In this document: positions 1-5,520 of the stretch, in pieces
Numbering within the stretch: position 1 is the stretch's first letter
How the letters are laid out: every line of letters begins with the position of its first letter
Assembly (NCBI GenBank): GCA_031555175.1
Contig: JAVBUP010000074.1
Coordinates: forward strand, 1 to 7,706
Source: JAVBUP01 sp031555175
Lineage (GTDB): Bacteria > Bacillota_I > Bacilli_A > Erysipelotrichales > Coprobacillaceae
DNA length: 7,706 bases
Direction of reading: 5' to 3'
Position numbers and translations under genes: made by a program
Notes under the pieces: generated by a model
Told to the model about the DNA's origin: nothing
Database searches by the model: none
What the model saw: only the letters and a program-made list of their open reading frames with translations

Positions 1-51
1 ATCAACCATCTGCATCGTTTTTTTATTCGCATTAGAATGTTTAGAAATCAT
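1..51 (-). CDS. 5' end of an unidentified gene (partial, runs off the left edge)
   Basis: Only the first 17 codons are present, reading MISKHSNANKKTMQMVD from an ATG at 51-49. An AGGTG Shine-Dalgarno site at 62-58 sits six bases upstream of that ATG, which makes it a convincing start. The visible N-terminus is polar and basic and holds no recognisable motif. A short basic stretch like this could precede a first membrane helix, but nothing visible confirms it. The gene lies after the metG terminator, so it is probably a separate transcription unit. I do not recognise the product. Confidence 0.6.
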   Translation of the reverse strand, partial: MISKHSNANKKTMQMVD

Positions 52-68
52 AGTTATCACCTATCTAT

Positions 69-74
69 ATTATA
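69..74 (-). promoter_or_regulatory. Possible -10 element of the left-edge gene
   Basis: The minus strand reads TATAAT here, 17 bases before the ATG of the partial gene and just after the metG terminator. No good -35 hexamer lies 16-18 bases upstream; the best is TACAGT. The implied leader is very short, with transcription starting close to the ribosome binding site. The match could be chance in AT-rich DNA. Confidence 0.3.
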
Positions 75-98
75 TCAAATATCCTTTTATCACTGTAT

Positions 99-129
99 AA
101 AAAAAGACAAAGTACCTCAATACTTTGTC
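99..129 (-). terminator. Rho-independent terminator of metG
   Basis: A perfect 9-bp inverted repeat (GACAAAGTA at 106-114, TACTTTGTC at 121-129) encloses a 6-nt loop. On the minus strand it is followed directly by seven T residues (105-99). It lies about 60 bases beyond the metG stop and before the next start, as expected for an intrinsic terminator. Confidence 0.85.
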
Positions 130-140
130 AACAGTCTGAA

Positions 141-164
141 ATAAGATAGCAAATGCTATCTTAT
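141..164. terminator. Second hairpin downstream of metG
   Basis: A perfect 10-bp inverted repeat (ATAAGATAGC / GCTATCTTAT) encloses a 4-nt AT loop, about 25 bases after the metG stop and 11 bases before the stronger terminator. The tract after the stem on the minus strand is only TTT then CAG, so it is a weak terminator by itself. It could instead be a 3'-end RNA-stabilising or pausing hairpin working with the following one. Confidence 0.45.
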
Positions 165-190
165 TCTTTATATAACTAAAGTATATTCAA

Positions 191-1777
191 CTATTCACCG
201 CGCATTTTAGCAGCGATATATTCTACTTCTACTTTGGCATCTAATCTCTTAAAGATTGGTTCACCCTTTGCAACTTTAACCCCTGATAAGCATCCAAAAT
301 CATTGATCGTAGCATAATCTTGCAGTTCAGCAGGAATATTTAATTGAGTAAAAATTGATACCGGTGCTTTAATTAAGAATGGTTTTAATAGTATCCCAAT
401 CTCTCTTAATCCATTAGCTAAGTGATTCATTACTGAAGCTAGTTGATCTTTGTTGGCCTCATCTTTTGCTAAAGCCCAAGGAGCAGTTTCATCAATATAC
501 TTGTTTGTTCTTGAAACAAGATCCATTAATTCTTTTACTGCTTTATCAACATACAACTTATTCATTTCACTATCAACTCTCTTAATAGTTTCTAAGGCAA
601 AAGATTTATATGCACTATCAAATGCTGTCACATTACCTTTATACTCAGGTATAATACCATCAAAATATTTCTCAATCATTGATACTGTTCTTGATAATAA
701 ATTCCCTAGATCGTTTGCAAGATCAACATTAACGCGATCAACAAACATTTCAGGAGTAAACACTCCATCATTACCGAATGGAATTTCTCTTAATACATAA
801 TATCTCATTGCATCTAGACCATATTTATCTATTAACATTACAGGATCAACTACATTACCTTTTGACTTACTCATCTTACCATCTTTCATCAAGATCCATC
901 CATGAGCAAATACTTTATCTGGTAAAGGTAGTCCTAAAGCCATTAACATAATTGGCCAATAAATAACATGGAAACGAACAATCTCTTTCCCAATAATATG
1001 AACTTTCTCTGTATCCTCACTCCAAAACTTATCAAATAACTCTGTATTTTCAGATGTATATCCTAAAGCATTAATATAGTTTGTTAAAGCATCAATCCAA
1101 ACGTATACTACATGCTTAGGATTTTCAGCAACTTTAACACCCCAATCAAATGACGTTCTAGATACGCATAAATCTTCAAGCCCTGGCTTAATAAAATTAT
1201 TAATCATTTCATTTCTTCTTGATAATGGTTCAATAAATTCTGGATGATCTTCATAATATTTAAGTAAACGATCAGAATATTTACTCATTCTAAAGAAATA
1301 AGCTTCTTCTTTTACTAACTGTGTTGGTCTTCCACAGTCTGGGCAAGTTCCATCTTCATTTAATTGTGTCTTCGTAAAATAAGACTCACATGGAACACAA
1401 TAATGTCCTTCGTAATCTGATAAATAAATATCGTCTTGTTCTAAGAATTTACTAAATATCTTTTGTACTGCATCTTCGTGCCTCTTATCAGTTGTTCTAA
1501 TAAAATCGTCATATTCTACATCTAATGTTTGCCATAAATCCTTAATTCCCTTCACAATATCATCTACATATTGTTGTGGGGTAACTCCAGCTTCTTCTGC
1601 CTTCTTTTGAATCTTTTCACCATGTTCGTCTGTTCCCGTTAAGAAAAACACATCTTGCCCAATTAACTTTTTGTATCTAGCGATGGCATCAGTTATTACA
1701 GTTGTATAGGCATGACCAATATGTAATGCAGCACTTGGATAATAAATTGGTGTTGTAATATAAAATTTTTTCTTCAT
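191..1777 (-). CDS. metG: Methionyl-tRNA synthetase, short form without a C-terminal tRNA-binding domain
   Basis: Class I aminoacyl-tRNA synthetase that charges tRNA-Met with methionine using ATP in the cytosol. The 528-residue product shows the N-terminal Rossmann signature with HIGH at residues 19-22, the GTDEHG segment at 48-53, and a zinc knuckle of two Cys-x2-Cys pairs (C127/C130 and C145/C148). VWID follows at 226-229 and the KMSKS loop at 301-305. A helical anticodon-binding domain fills the rest. The protein ends soon after that domain; the roughly 110-residue Trbp111/EMAP-like extension found in longer bacterial forms (about 650 residues) is absent. The ATG at 1777 is chosen because AAGGAGG at 1792-1786 sits just upstream and the protein then begins MKKKFYITTPIYYPS, the usual family start. 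An in-frame TTG at 1795 overlaps that Shine-Dalgarno site and is rejected. Expression is controlled by the T-box leader directly upstream. Confidence 0.97.
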   Translation of the reverse strand: MKKKFYITTPIYYPSAALHIGHAYTTVITDAIARYKKLIGQDVFFLTGTDEHGEKIQKKAEEAGVTPQQYVDDIVKGIKDLWQTLDVEYDDFIRTTDKRHEDAVQKIFSKFLEQDDIYLSDYEGHYCVPCESYFTKTQLNEDGTCPDCGRPTQLVKEEAYFFRMSKYSDRLLKYYEDHPEFIEPLSRRNEMINNFIKPGLEDLCVSRTSFDWGVKVAENPKHVVYVWIDALTNYINALGYTSENTELFDKFWSEDTEKVHIIGKEIVRFHVIYWPIMLMALGLPLPDKVFAHGWILMKDGKMSKSKGNVVDPVMLIDKYGLDAMRYYVLREIPFGNDGVFTPEMFVDRVNVDLANDLGNLLSRTVSMIEKYFDGIIPEYKGNVTAFDSAYKSFALETIKRVDSEMNKLYVDKAVKELMDLVSRTNKYIDETAPWALAKDEANKDQLASVMNHLANGLREIGILLKPFLIKAPVSIFTQLNIPAELQDYATINDFGCLSGVKVAKGEPIFKRLDAKVEVEYIAAKMRGE

Positions 1778-1785
1778 TATAAATT

Positions 1786-1792
1786 CCTCCTT
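1786..1792 (-). promoter_or_regulatory. metG ribosome binding site, decides the start
   Basis: AAGGAGG on the minus strand, eight bases before the ATG at 1777. It starts only two bases after the T-box terminator U-tract, so ribosome loading depends on read-through of that terminator. The site also rules out the in-frame upstream TTG at 1795, which would overlap it. Confidence 0.85.
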
Positions 1793-1793
1793 C

Positions 1794-1821
1794 AAAATAA
1801 AAACGCCCTCTAAAGGGCGTT
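1794..1821 (-). terminator. Regulated terminator of the T-box
   Basis: AACGCCCT (1821-1814) and AGGGCGTT (1809-1802) form a perfect 8-bp stem with a TTAG loop, followed by a T-rich tract TTTTATTTT to about 1794. Its 5' arm is the same segment that pairs with the T-box core in the antiterminator, so the two folds are mutually exclusive. Confidence 0.93.
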
Positions 1822-2016
1822 GAAACGCGGTACCACCTTAATTCTCATATATATGAGCTCTTGATATCGTAACGTGACTTCTCCGATTCCTTTTACATAT
1901 CAAAGGAATTGCTCCTAGACCATCTTCTTTTATACGTAATGCTTGTTCTCACCGCCCACAAGCTCTCTTCAATTACTATATAAAATACTCTTCTATTCAT
2001 CGCATTTCTTATTAAC
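1794..2016 (-). promoter_or_regulatory. Methionine-specific T-box riboswitch (metG leader)
   Basis: Untranslated leader that senses uncharged tRNA-Met and lets transcription proceed into metG. Stem I can be built by hand from TTTTATA 1985-1979 with TATAAAA 1934-1928, GTAAT 1976-1972 with ATTAC 1940-1936, and GCTTGT 1963-1958 with ACAAGC 1946-1941. An AGAGAG bulge lies at 1968-1963 and an apical loop GGGCGGTGAGA at 1957-1947. The specifier loop holds GAAGATGG, giving AUG (Met) at 1923-1921 followed by a purine. Stem III is ATTCCTTT/AAAGGAAT (1909-1886). The T-box core AAGGTGGTACCGCG is at 1839-1826; its UGGU (1835-1832) would pair with the ACCA end of tRNA-Met. In the antiterminator TAAGG and GCG pair with CGC CCTTTA (1819-1811), which excludes the terminator. 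The pairing scheme comes from reading the sequence; the class logic is established for T-boxes. Confidence 0.95.
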
Positions 2017-2022
2017 ATATTA

Positions 2023-2051
2023 ATTCTAGCAAAGTTGTTTGTTGTTGTCAA
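2023..2051 (-). promoter_or_regulatory. Promoter of the T-box/metG transcript
   Basis: A perfect TTGACA -35 at 2051-2046 and a TAGAAT -10 at 2028-2023 are separated by exactly 17 bases. The predicted start of transcription is about 2018-2016, just before Stem I. The -35 box begins on the base next to the stop codon of the upstream small membrane gene (TAA at 2054-2052), so there is no intergenic spacer upstream of the promoter. Confidence 0.85.
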
Positions 2052-2330
2052 TTAAACAATCATATGAGACACAACCGTAAAAATATTCAATATAGCCCCA
2101 ATGAAACATAAAACATATAAAAATGTTCTTCGCTTTAGAGCCCATAGTTCAATACCATATATTCCAAAAATAACAGCAGAGATTATACTAGCAGTTATTT
2201 CAACTGTAGTACTTTGTGGCCCTATAAATAAATTATAAACAGATATTGCAAATATTAAACATAACCCAACTATTTCAAATGATTGATAGTTTGGTTTTGA
2301 AACAATAAAATTTCTAATTTTCTCTCTCAT
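2052..2330 (-). CDS. Small three-helix membrane protein, function unknown
   Basis: A 92-residue protein with a short basic cytoplasmic-looking N-terminus (MREKIRNFIVSKPNYQ) and three predicted membrane helices at about residues 17-37, 45-63 and 70-89. A Lys-Arg-Arg cluster lies between the second and third, consistent with the positive-inside rule. I see no catalytic or binding motif and do not recognise the family. Its ATG lies one base after the xth stop and GGGTG about six bases upstream can serve as the ribosome binding site, so it is probably translationally coupled to xth. A GTG at 2339, overlapping the xth stop and adding three residues, is an alternative but has a poorly placed Shine-Dalgarno. 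It is the last gene of the GNAT-xth unit, with no terminator of its own before the metG promoter. Confidence 0.75.
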   Translation of the reverse strand: MREKIRNFIVSKPNYQSFEIVGLCLIFAISVYNLFIGPQSTTVEITASIISAVIFGIYGIELWALKRRTFLYVLCFIGAILNIFTVVSHMIV

Positions 2331-2331
2331 T

Positions 2332-3087
2332 CTATTCACCCACTTCTATTCCGATTGGACAATGATCACTTCCATACGTATCAGCATAAATCATTGCATC
2401 TAATAGTTTATCCTTAAGTATATTACTTATCACGAAATAATCAATTCTCCAGCCGATATTTTTAGCTCGAGCATTTCCCATAAAACTCCACCACGTATAT
2501 GCATCAAATTTATCCGGATTCAAATAGCGATATGTATCAATAAAGCCACTAGACAACAAATTAGAAAACTTATTACGTTCTTCAATAGTAAACCCAGCAT
2601 TTTTTTGATTTGCCTTCCAATTCTTAATATCATTTTGAGTATGGGCTACATTCATGTCGCCACATATTATAACTGGCTTATGATCCTCTAGTTTCTTTAC
2701 AAAGTTTAAAAAATCATCTTCCCAAGCCATCCTATATTCTAATCTAGTTAACTCCCGCTTAGCATTAGGTACATATACATTTACAAGGTAATAACTATTA
2801 AACTCACATGTTACTATTCTACCTTCTTTATCATGTTCCTCAATCCCCATACCATAGCTTACAGAGATTGGTTCTATCTTAGTATATGTTAATGTTCCAG
2901 AATATCCCTTTTTTTGAGCTGGATTTAAGTAGCAATAATATCCATCTGGTATAAACTCAATTTGCTCCATCTCCGCCTTAACCTCTTGTAAGCAAACCAC
3001 ATCAGCATCCATTTCATTAAAGAAATCAATAAATCCTTTCTTTAGACATGCTCGATATCCAGCAACATTCCATGATATCAATTTCAT
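2332..3087 (-). CDS. xth: Exodeoxyribonuclease III / AP endonuclease (ExoA/Xth family)
   Basis: Mg-dependent DNA-repair enzyme that cuts at abasic sites and removes 3' blocking groups or 3' nucleotides in base excision repair. The 251 residues are the normal length for the family and all hallmark residues are visible. These are N7 in SWNVAGYR, the metal ligand E35 in CLQEVK, Y105 in YVPNAK, D144 and N146 in GDMNVAH, D216 in WRIDY, and the catalytic D241-H242 pair in GSDHCPI. The ATG at 3087 follows an AAGGAGA site with six-base spacing. That site lies inside the last codons of the GNAT gene, whose stop is one base away, which suggests translational coupling. No oddity in the active site. Gram-positive orthologues are often called exoA; the symbol here follows the E. 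coli name. Confidence 0.95.
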   Translation of the reverse strand: MKLISWNVAGYRACLKKGFIDFFNEMDADVVCLQEVKAEMEQIEFIPDGYYCYLNPAQKKGYSGTLTYTKIEPISVSYGMGIEEHDKEGRIVTCEFNSYYLVNVYVPNAKRELTRLEYRMAWEDDFLNFVKKLEDHKPVIICGDMNVAHTQNDIKNWKANQKNAGFTIEERNKFSNLLSSGFIDTYRYLNPDKFDAYTWWSFMGNARAKNIGWRIDYFVISNILKDKLLDAMIYADTYGSDHCPIGIEVGE

Positions 3088-3088
3088 A

Positions 3089-3502
3089 TTATATCTCCTT
3101 CCTCATGATAATTTCTTCACCCTCATTTAATGACCAAAAACTACCCACCTTTAAATATCCTAAATGACTATAAAAATCTTTAGCTTTCTCACTTTCTTGT
3201 GTTGAAGTCATTACACTATTATAATTATCTAACTTCATTTCATTTTCAAAATACTCCATTAGAACTTTCCCTAAACCATATCCTCGATATTGATCAAGGA
3301 TATATAACATATTTACAAATGGGATGGAATCCCAAAAGAAATTAAACCTTAACCACCCCATTATTTCTTGATTAACATTCTTAACAACAATAATACGGTA
3401 ATCCCCTACACAATCTTCTACCATATCATTATTAATATGAATATCATGTTCTTGCAGAAAACCAATGTCCTCAATATCTGCATACATTATCTCATAATCC
3501 AT
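3089..3502 (-). CDS. GNAT-family N-acetyltransferase
   Basis: A 137-residue single-domain GNAT protein that would transfer an acetyl group from acetyl-CoA to an amine; the substrate cannot be read from the sequence. The acetyl-CoA pyrophosphate loop (motif A, Q/R-x-x-G-x-G/A) is QYRGYGLG at residues 71-78, after the beta-strand FVNMLYILD. The motif B region is KAKDFYSHLGY at 107-117, the usual helix followed by Gly-Tyr. The ATG at 3502 is chosen because AGGAGGA at 3515-3509 is well spaced from it. An in-frame TTG at 3529 would translate through the terminator and Shine-Dalgarno and is rejected. The gene heads a unit with xth (one-base gap) and the small membrane protein. That arrangement hints at co-expression but does not establish a repair role for the acetyltransferase. 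Confidence 0.88.
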   Translation of the reverse strand: MDYEIMYADIEDIGFLQEHDIHINNDMVEDCVGDYRIIVVKNVNQEIMGWLRFNFFWDSIPFVNMLYILDQYRGYGLGKVLMEYFENEMKLDNYNSVMTSTQESEKAKDFYSHLGYLKVGSFWSLNEGEEIIMRKEI

Positions 3503-3508
3503 GACTAT

Positions 3509-3515
3509 TCCTCCT
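3509..3515 (-). promoter_or_regulatory. Ribosome binding site of the GNAT gene, decides the start
   Basis: AGGAGGA on the minus strand, six bases before the ATG at 3502. It directly follows the U-tract of the preceding terminator. Its position shows that the longer reading from TTG 3529 is not the real N-terminus. Confidence 0.8.
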
Positions 3516-3562
3516 AAAATAAAAATCAACTACGATAATTATAACATTAAAGCAGTTGATTT
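3516..3562 (-). terminator. Terminator of the PF06695 membrane-protein gene
   Basis: AAATCAACT (3523-3531 on the plus strand) and AGTTGATTT (3554-3562) are perfect 9-bp complements. They enclose a long AT-rich loop of 22 bases and are followed on the minus strand by TTTTTATTTT. The stem begins four bases past the stop codon of the upstream gene. The long loop makes it somewhat atypical. Confidence 0.65.
3538..3543 (-). promoter_or_regulatory. Possible -10 of the GNAT-xth unit, inside the terminator loop
   Basis: The minus strand reads TATAAT within the loop of the terminator hairpin. Transcription would start near 3531, in the distal arm, giving a leader of about 30 bases before the ATG at 3502. 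The -35 region at 17-base spacing is TATGAA, a poor match, so the call rests on the -10 and on the need for a promoter after a terminator. Confidence 0.4.
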
Positions 3563-3566
3563 CATA

Positions 3567-4067
3567 TTAAAACACTAATCCAAGTACGCCATATGTCAAG
3601 GCAGTTACTAGAACCGCTGCACCTAACACCCCAACAGTAATTGAGATCATAGCTTTCTTTTTATCCATCTTCATTACTGATGCAACTAACGCGCCAGTCC
3701 AAGCTCCAGTACCAGGCAAAGGAATACCAACGAATAAAGCTAAACCCCAAAACTCATATTTCATAACTCTGCCACTTTTAGCTTGCGCCTTTTCTTGCAT
3801 TTTTGTTACTACATTTCCAAAGATATTATGTTTCACCATAAAATCAAAAACATAATCTAGAAAGAATAAGATAAATGGTATCGGCAATAAATTCCCAATC
3901 ACTACTACTAAGAAAGTTGTCACCCAATCCAAATTAAGTATAAATGCTACCGGTATTGCTCCTCTTAGTTCTATAATTGGCAACATGGAAATAACGAATG
4001 TCCCAATAATTTTCCCTAACTCTGCACCAAAAGTACTTATAAACCAGTTTGCTATTGATTGTCCCAT
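3567..4067 (-). CDS. PF06695-type integral membrane protein (annotated as 'small multidrug export protein')
   Basis: A 166-residue membrane protein of the COG2426/PF06695 group. Two conserved helix-breaking signatures are present, ELRGAIP at residues 33-39 and IPLPGTGAWTG at 115-125. Hydrophobic segments lie at roughly 18-44, 47-77, 107-132 and 139-166, with a basic amphipathic stretch (KMQEKAQAKSGR) between the second and third. The database name 'small multidrug export protein' is a historical label; transport function is not established for most members and nothing here shows a substrate. The ATG follows AGGAGGA with good spacing. The gene has its own promoter (4118-4091) and a terminator after the stop, so it is probably a monocistronic unit between the sugar operon and the GNAT-xth unit. 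Confidence 0.87.
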   Translation of the reverse strand: MGQSIANWFISTFGAELGKIIGTFVISMLPIIELRGAIPVAFILNLDWVTTFLVVVIGNLLPIPFILFFLDYVFDFMVKHNIFGNVVTKMQEKAQAKSGRVMKYEFWGLALFVGIPLPGTGAWTGALVASVMKMDKKKAMISITVGVLGAAVLVTALTYGVLGLVF

Positions 4068-4090
4068 AAAATCCTCCTAATACTTAACCC

Positions 4091-4118
4091 ATTATACTAT
4101 ATAATGATTCTTTATCAA
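4091..4118 (-). promoter_or_regulatory. Promoter of the PF06695 gene
   Basis: TTGATA at 4118-4113 (five of six consensus bases) and a perfect TATAAT at 4096-4091, separated by 16 bases. Transcription should start near 4084, giving a very short leader before AGGAGG and the ATG at 4067. The -35 box overlaps the TGA stop (4117-4115) of the upstream HEAT-like gene. Confidence 0.75.
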
Positions 4119-4639
4119 AGTTTATTCGTAAAGATGAAGTTTTTCTTTCTTTTATATATTTTACGATCCTCATCCAATCTTAATATCTTTTGATACTCAC
4201 GATAAACCATTTTTTGTCTTTCACTGTGATATATCTGTAGCAGTTGTCCATATAATAATCCGTTTTGATATTGGGGCAAAGCCAATATCTTTCCAAAAGC
4301 AATTGCTGCTGTCCATCTAATTAATTCTGATTGATTTCTTGCTGCTACTAACAATTTTTCTACTATTTGCTCGAAGTCATAATCTTCATTTACCAAATTA
4401 GTGATAACTCTAATTGCTTGCCACTGCACTCTTTGATTCTTATCGTTGATAAATAACGAGCAAAAATCAATATAACCGTTATTACATCTATCTCGCTCAT
4501 TTTTCGATAATGATTCGAGAGCCTCGAGAATTATAATTAATATCTCTTCATCAAAATCATTTTGCAAACTTAACTCACCTGTTGATAATAAACTTGAAAC
4601 TTTATTAATTTTATCCTTATGGTCTATTTCTTGATCCAA
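4115..4639 (-). CDS. HEAT-like helical-repeat protein, function unknown
   Basis: About 174 residues, soluble, with no signal peptide or membrane helix. Two segments look like HEAT-type helices, QRVQWQAIRVITNLV and SELIRWTAAIAFGKIL. They share the pattern W-x-A-(A/I)-x-x-(V/F)-x-x-(L/I). A helix rich in Ile/Leu (EEILIIILEALESL) precedes them. The C-terminus is strongly basic (EDRKIYKRKKN). Such folds usually act as protein or nucleic-acid binding scaffolds; no enzyme motif is seen. I chose the TTG at 4639 because it follows AAGAAG by seven bases and clears the end of the ROK kinase gene. ATGs at 4681 and 4690 would extend it into that gene in another frame, giving a Cys/Ser-rich N-terminus that looks like a reading artefact; 4681 remains possible. 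The 11-base gap suggests co-transcription with the sugar genes. Confidence 0.7.
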   Translation of the reverse strand: MDQEIDHKDKINKVSSLLSTGELSLQNDFDEEILIIILEALESLSKNERDRCNNGYIDFCSLFINDKNQRVQWQAIRVITNLVNEDYDFEQIVEKLLVAARNQSELIRWTAAIAFGKILALPQYQNGLLYGQLLQIYHSERQKMVYREYQKILRLDEDRKIYKRKKNFIFTNKL

Positions 4640-4650
4640 ACAAATGCTTC

Positions 4651-5520
4651 TTAAAGTAAAGATTTGGCTAGAGCAAGGCATCCAACACATCCTGAATTAT
4701 CTTCTAAACCTGGATAAACTATATAGTTTTCAATATCTTTAAGAACTTCTGGTTTATGAATATAACCATTTAATAATTCCTTAACATACTTATGTATTAA
4801 TGGAAATAATTGTTTTTGATGCATAACTCCACCGCCAAGTATGATTTTCTTAGGGGATAATGTCAAAATATAAACTGATACGGCTTGAGCAATATAATAT
4901 GCCTCCATATCCCACGCCAGATGATTCTCACCAAGCTCATAAGCTTTTTTGCCCCAACGCTTCTCTATTGCTGGACCAGAAGCTAATCCTTCAAAGCAAT
5001 CCCCATGAAATGGACATAGTCCAGTAAAGTTATCTTGAGGATGTCTTTTAAGATACATATGTCCCATTTCAGGATGCAACATTCCATGAAGTAAATTACC
5101 TTCTACAACTGCACCACCACCAATACCAGTTCCAATTGTTAGATATAAACATGAATCTAGTTCTTTAGCCGCACCATAATATAACTCGCCTAGTGCCGCA
5201 ACATTAACATCGGTATCAAATCCAACAGGAATGTTGTAACGCTCTATAAATGGTGAAACAATATCAAAGTTAGCCCACCCTGGTTTTGGAGTAGTAGTAA
5301 TATAGCCATATGTTTTACTATTTTTATCAGGATCAATTGGGCCAAAGCAACCAATTCCAATGGCATCTAAGTTTTTATCATCAAAATAAGCAAATATCTT
5401 TTCTAATGTTTCATCTGGTGTTGTTGTAGGAATTGATACACGTTCTAATATTTTTCCGTTTTCATCTCCAATCGCTAACACGAATTTTGTTCCACCAGCC
5501 TCTATTGCTCCAAGTCTCAT
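4651..5520 (-). CDS. gmuE: ROK-family sugar kinase, fructokinase (GmuE/ScrK type)
   Basis: Cytosolic ATP-dependent hexokinase, most likely phosphorylating fructose (and possibly mannose) at O6. The 289-residue ROK protein has the phosphate-binding motif EAGGTK at residues 7-12, where the Glu is typical of the fructokinase branch. It also shows GCFGPID at 57-63, the catalytic base D104 in DTDVN, and the adenosine-loop IGTGIGGG at 129-136. The zinc site appears as H154, C169, H172 and C175 (PEMGH then CPFHGDC), the His-for-Cys version I associate with Bacillus GmuE/YdhR rather than the C-x-C-G form of glucokinases. GGAGG precedes the ATG by seven bases. The ATG overlaps the stop of the GH1 gene (TAATG), so translation is coupled. 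Gene order GmuD then GmuE mirrors the Bacillus glucomannan operon, though there a regulator gene separates them. The exact substrate is inferred. Confidence 0.87.
   Translation of the reverse strand: MRLGAIEAGGTKFVLAIGDENGKILERVSIPTTTPDETLEKIFAYFDDKNLDAIGIGCFGPIDPDKNSKTYGYITTTPKPGWANFDIVSPFIERYNIPVGFDTDVNVAALGELYYGAAKELDSCLYLTIGTGIGGGAVVEGNLLHGMLHPEMGHMYLKRHPQDNFTGLCPFHGDCFEGLASGPAIEKRWGKKAYELGENHLAWDMEAYYIAQAVSVYILTLSPKKIILGGGVMHQKQLFPLIHKYVKELLNGYIHKPEVLKDIENYIVYPGLEDNSGCVGCLALAKSLL

Noticed and set aside
450..800. Open frame on the plus strand inside metG
   Set aside because: It lies antisense to conserved MetRS codons, has no ribosome site and the translation resembles no known protein; it is a shadow frame.
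1778..1795. Upstream TTG start extending metG by six residues
   Set aside because: It overlaps the AAGGAGG ribosome site and the T-box U-tract; the ATG at 1777 gives the normal family N-terminus.
2046..2051. Treating all TTGACA-like hexamers as promoters, for example the one at 130-125 inside the metG terminator stem
   Set aside because: The 130-125 copy has no -10 at 16-18 bases and is part of a terminator hairpin; only the 2051-2046 copy has a proper TAGAAT partner.
2331..2339. GTG start of the small membrane protein overlapping the xth stop
   Set aside because: Its only possible ribosome site is too close; the ATG at 2330 has GGGTG at suitable spacing. Not fully excluded.
3503..3529. Upstream TTG start extending the first GNAT by nine residues
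   Set aside because: Translation would run through the terminator tail and the AGGAGGA site; the extra residues have no family counterpart.
4091..4105. Perfect dyad ATTATA-CTA-TATAAT over the PF06695 -10 as an operator
   Set aside because: It consists almost only of A and T and contains the -10 itself, so the symmetry is easily accidental.
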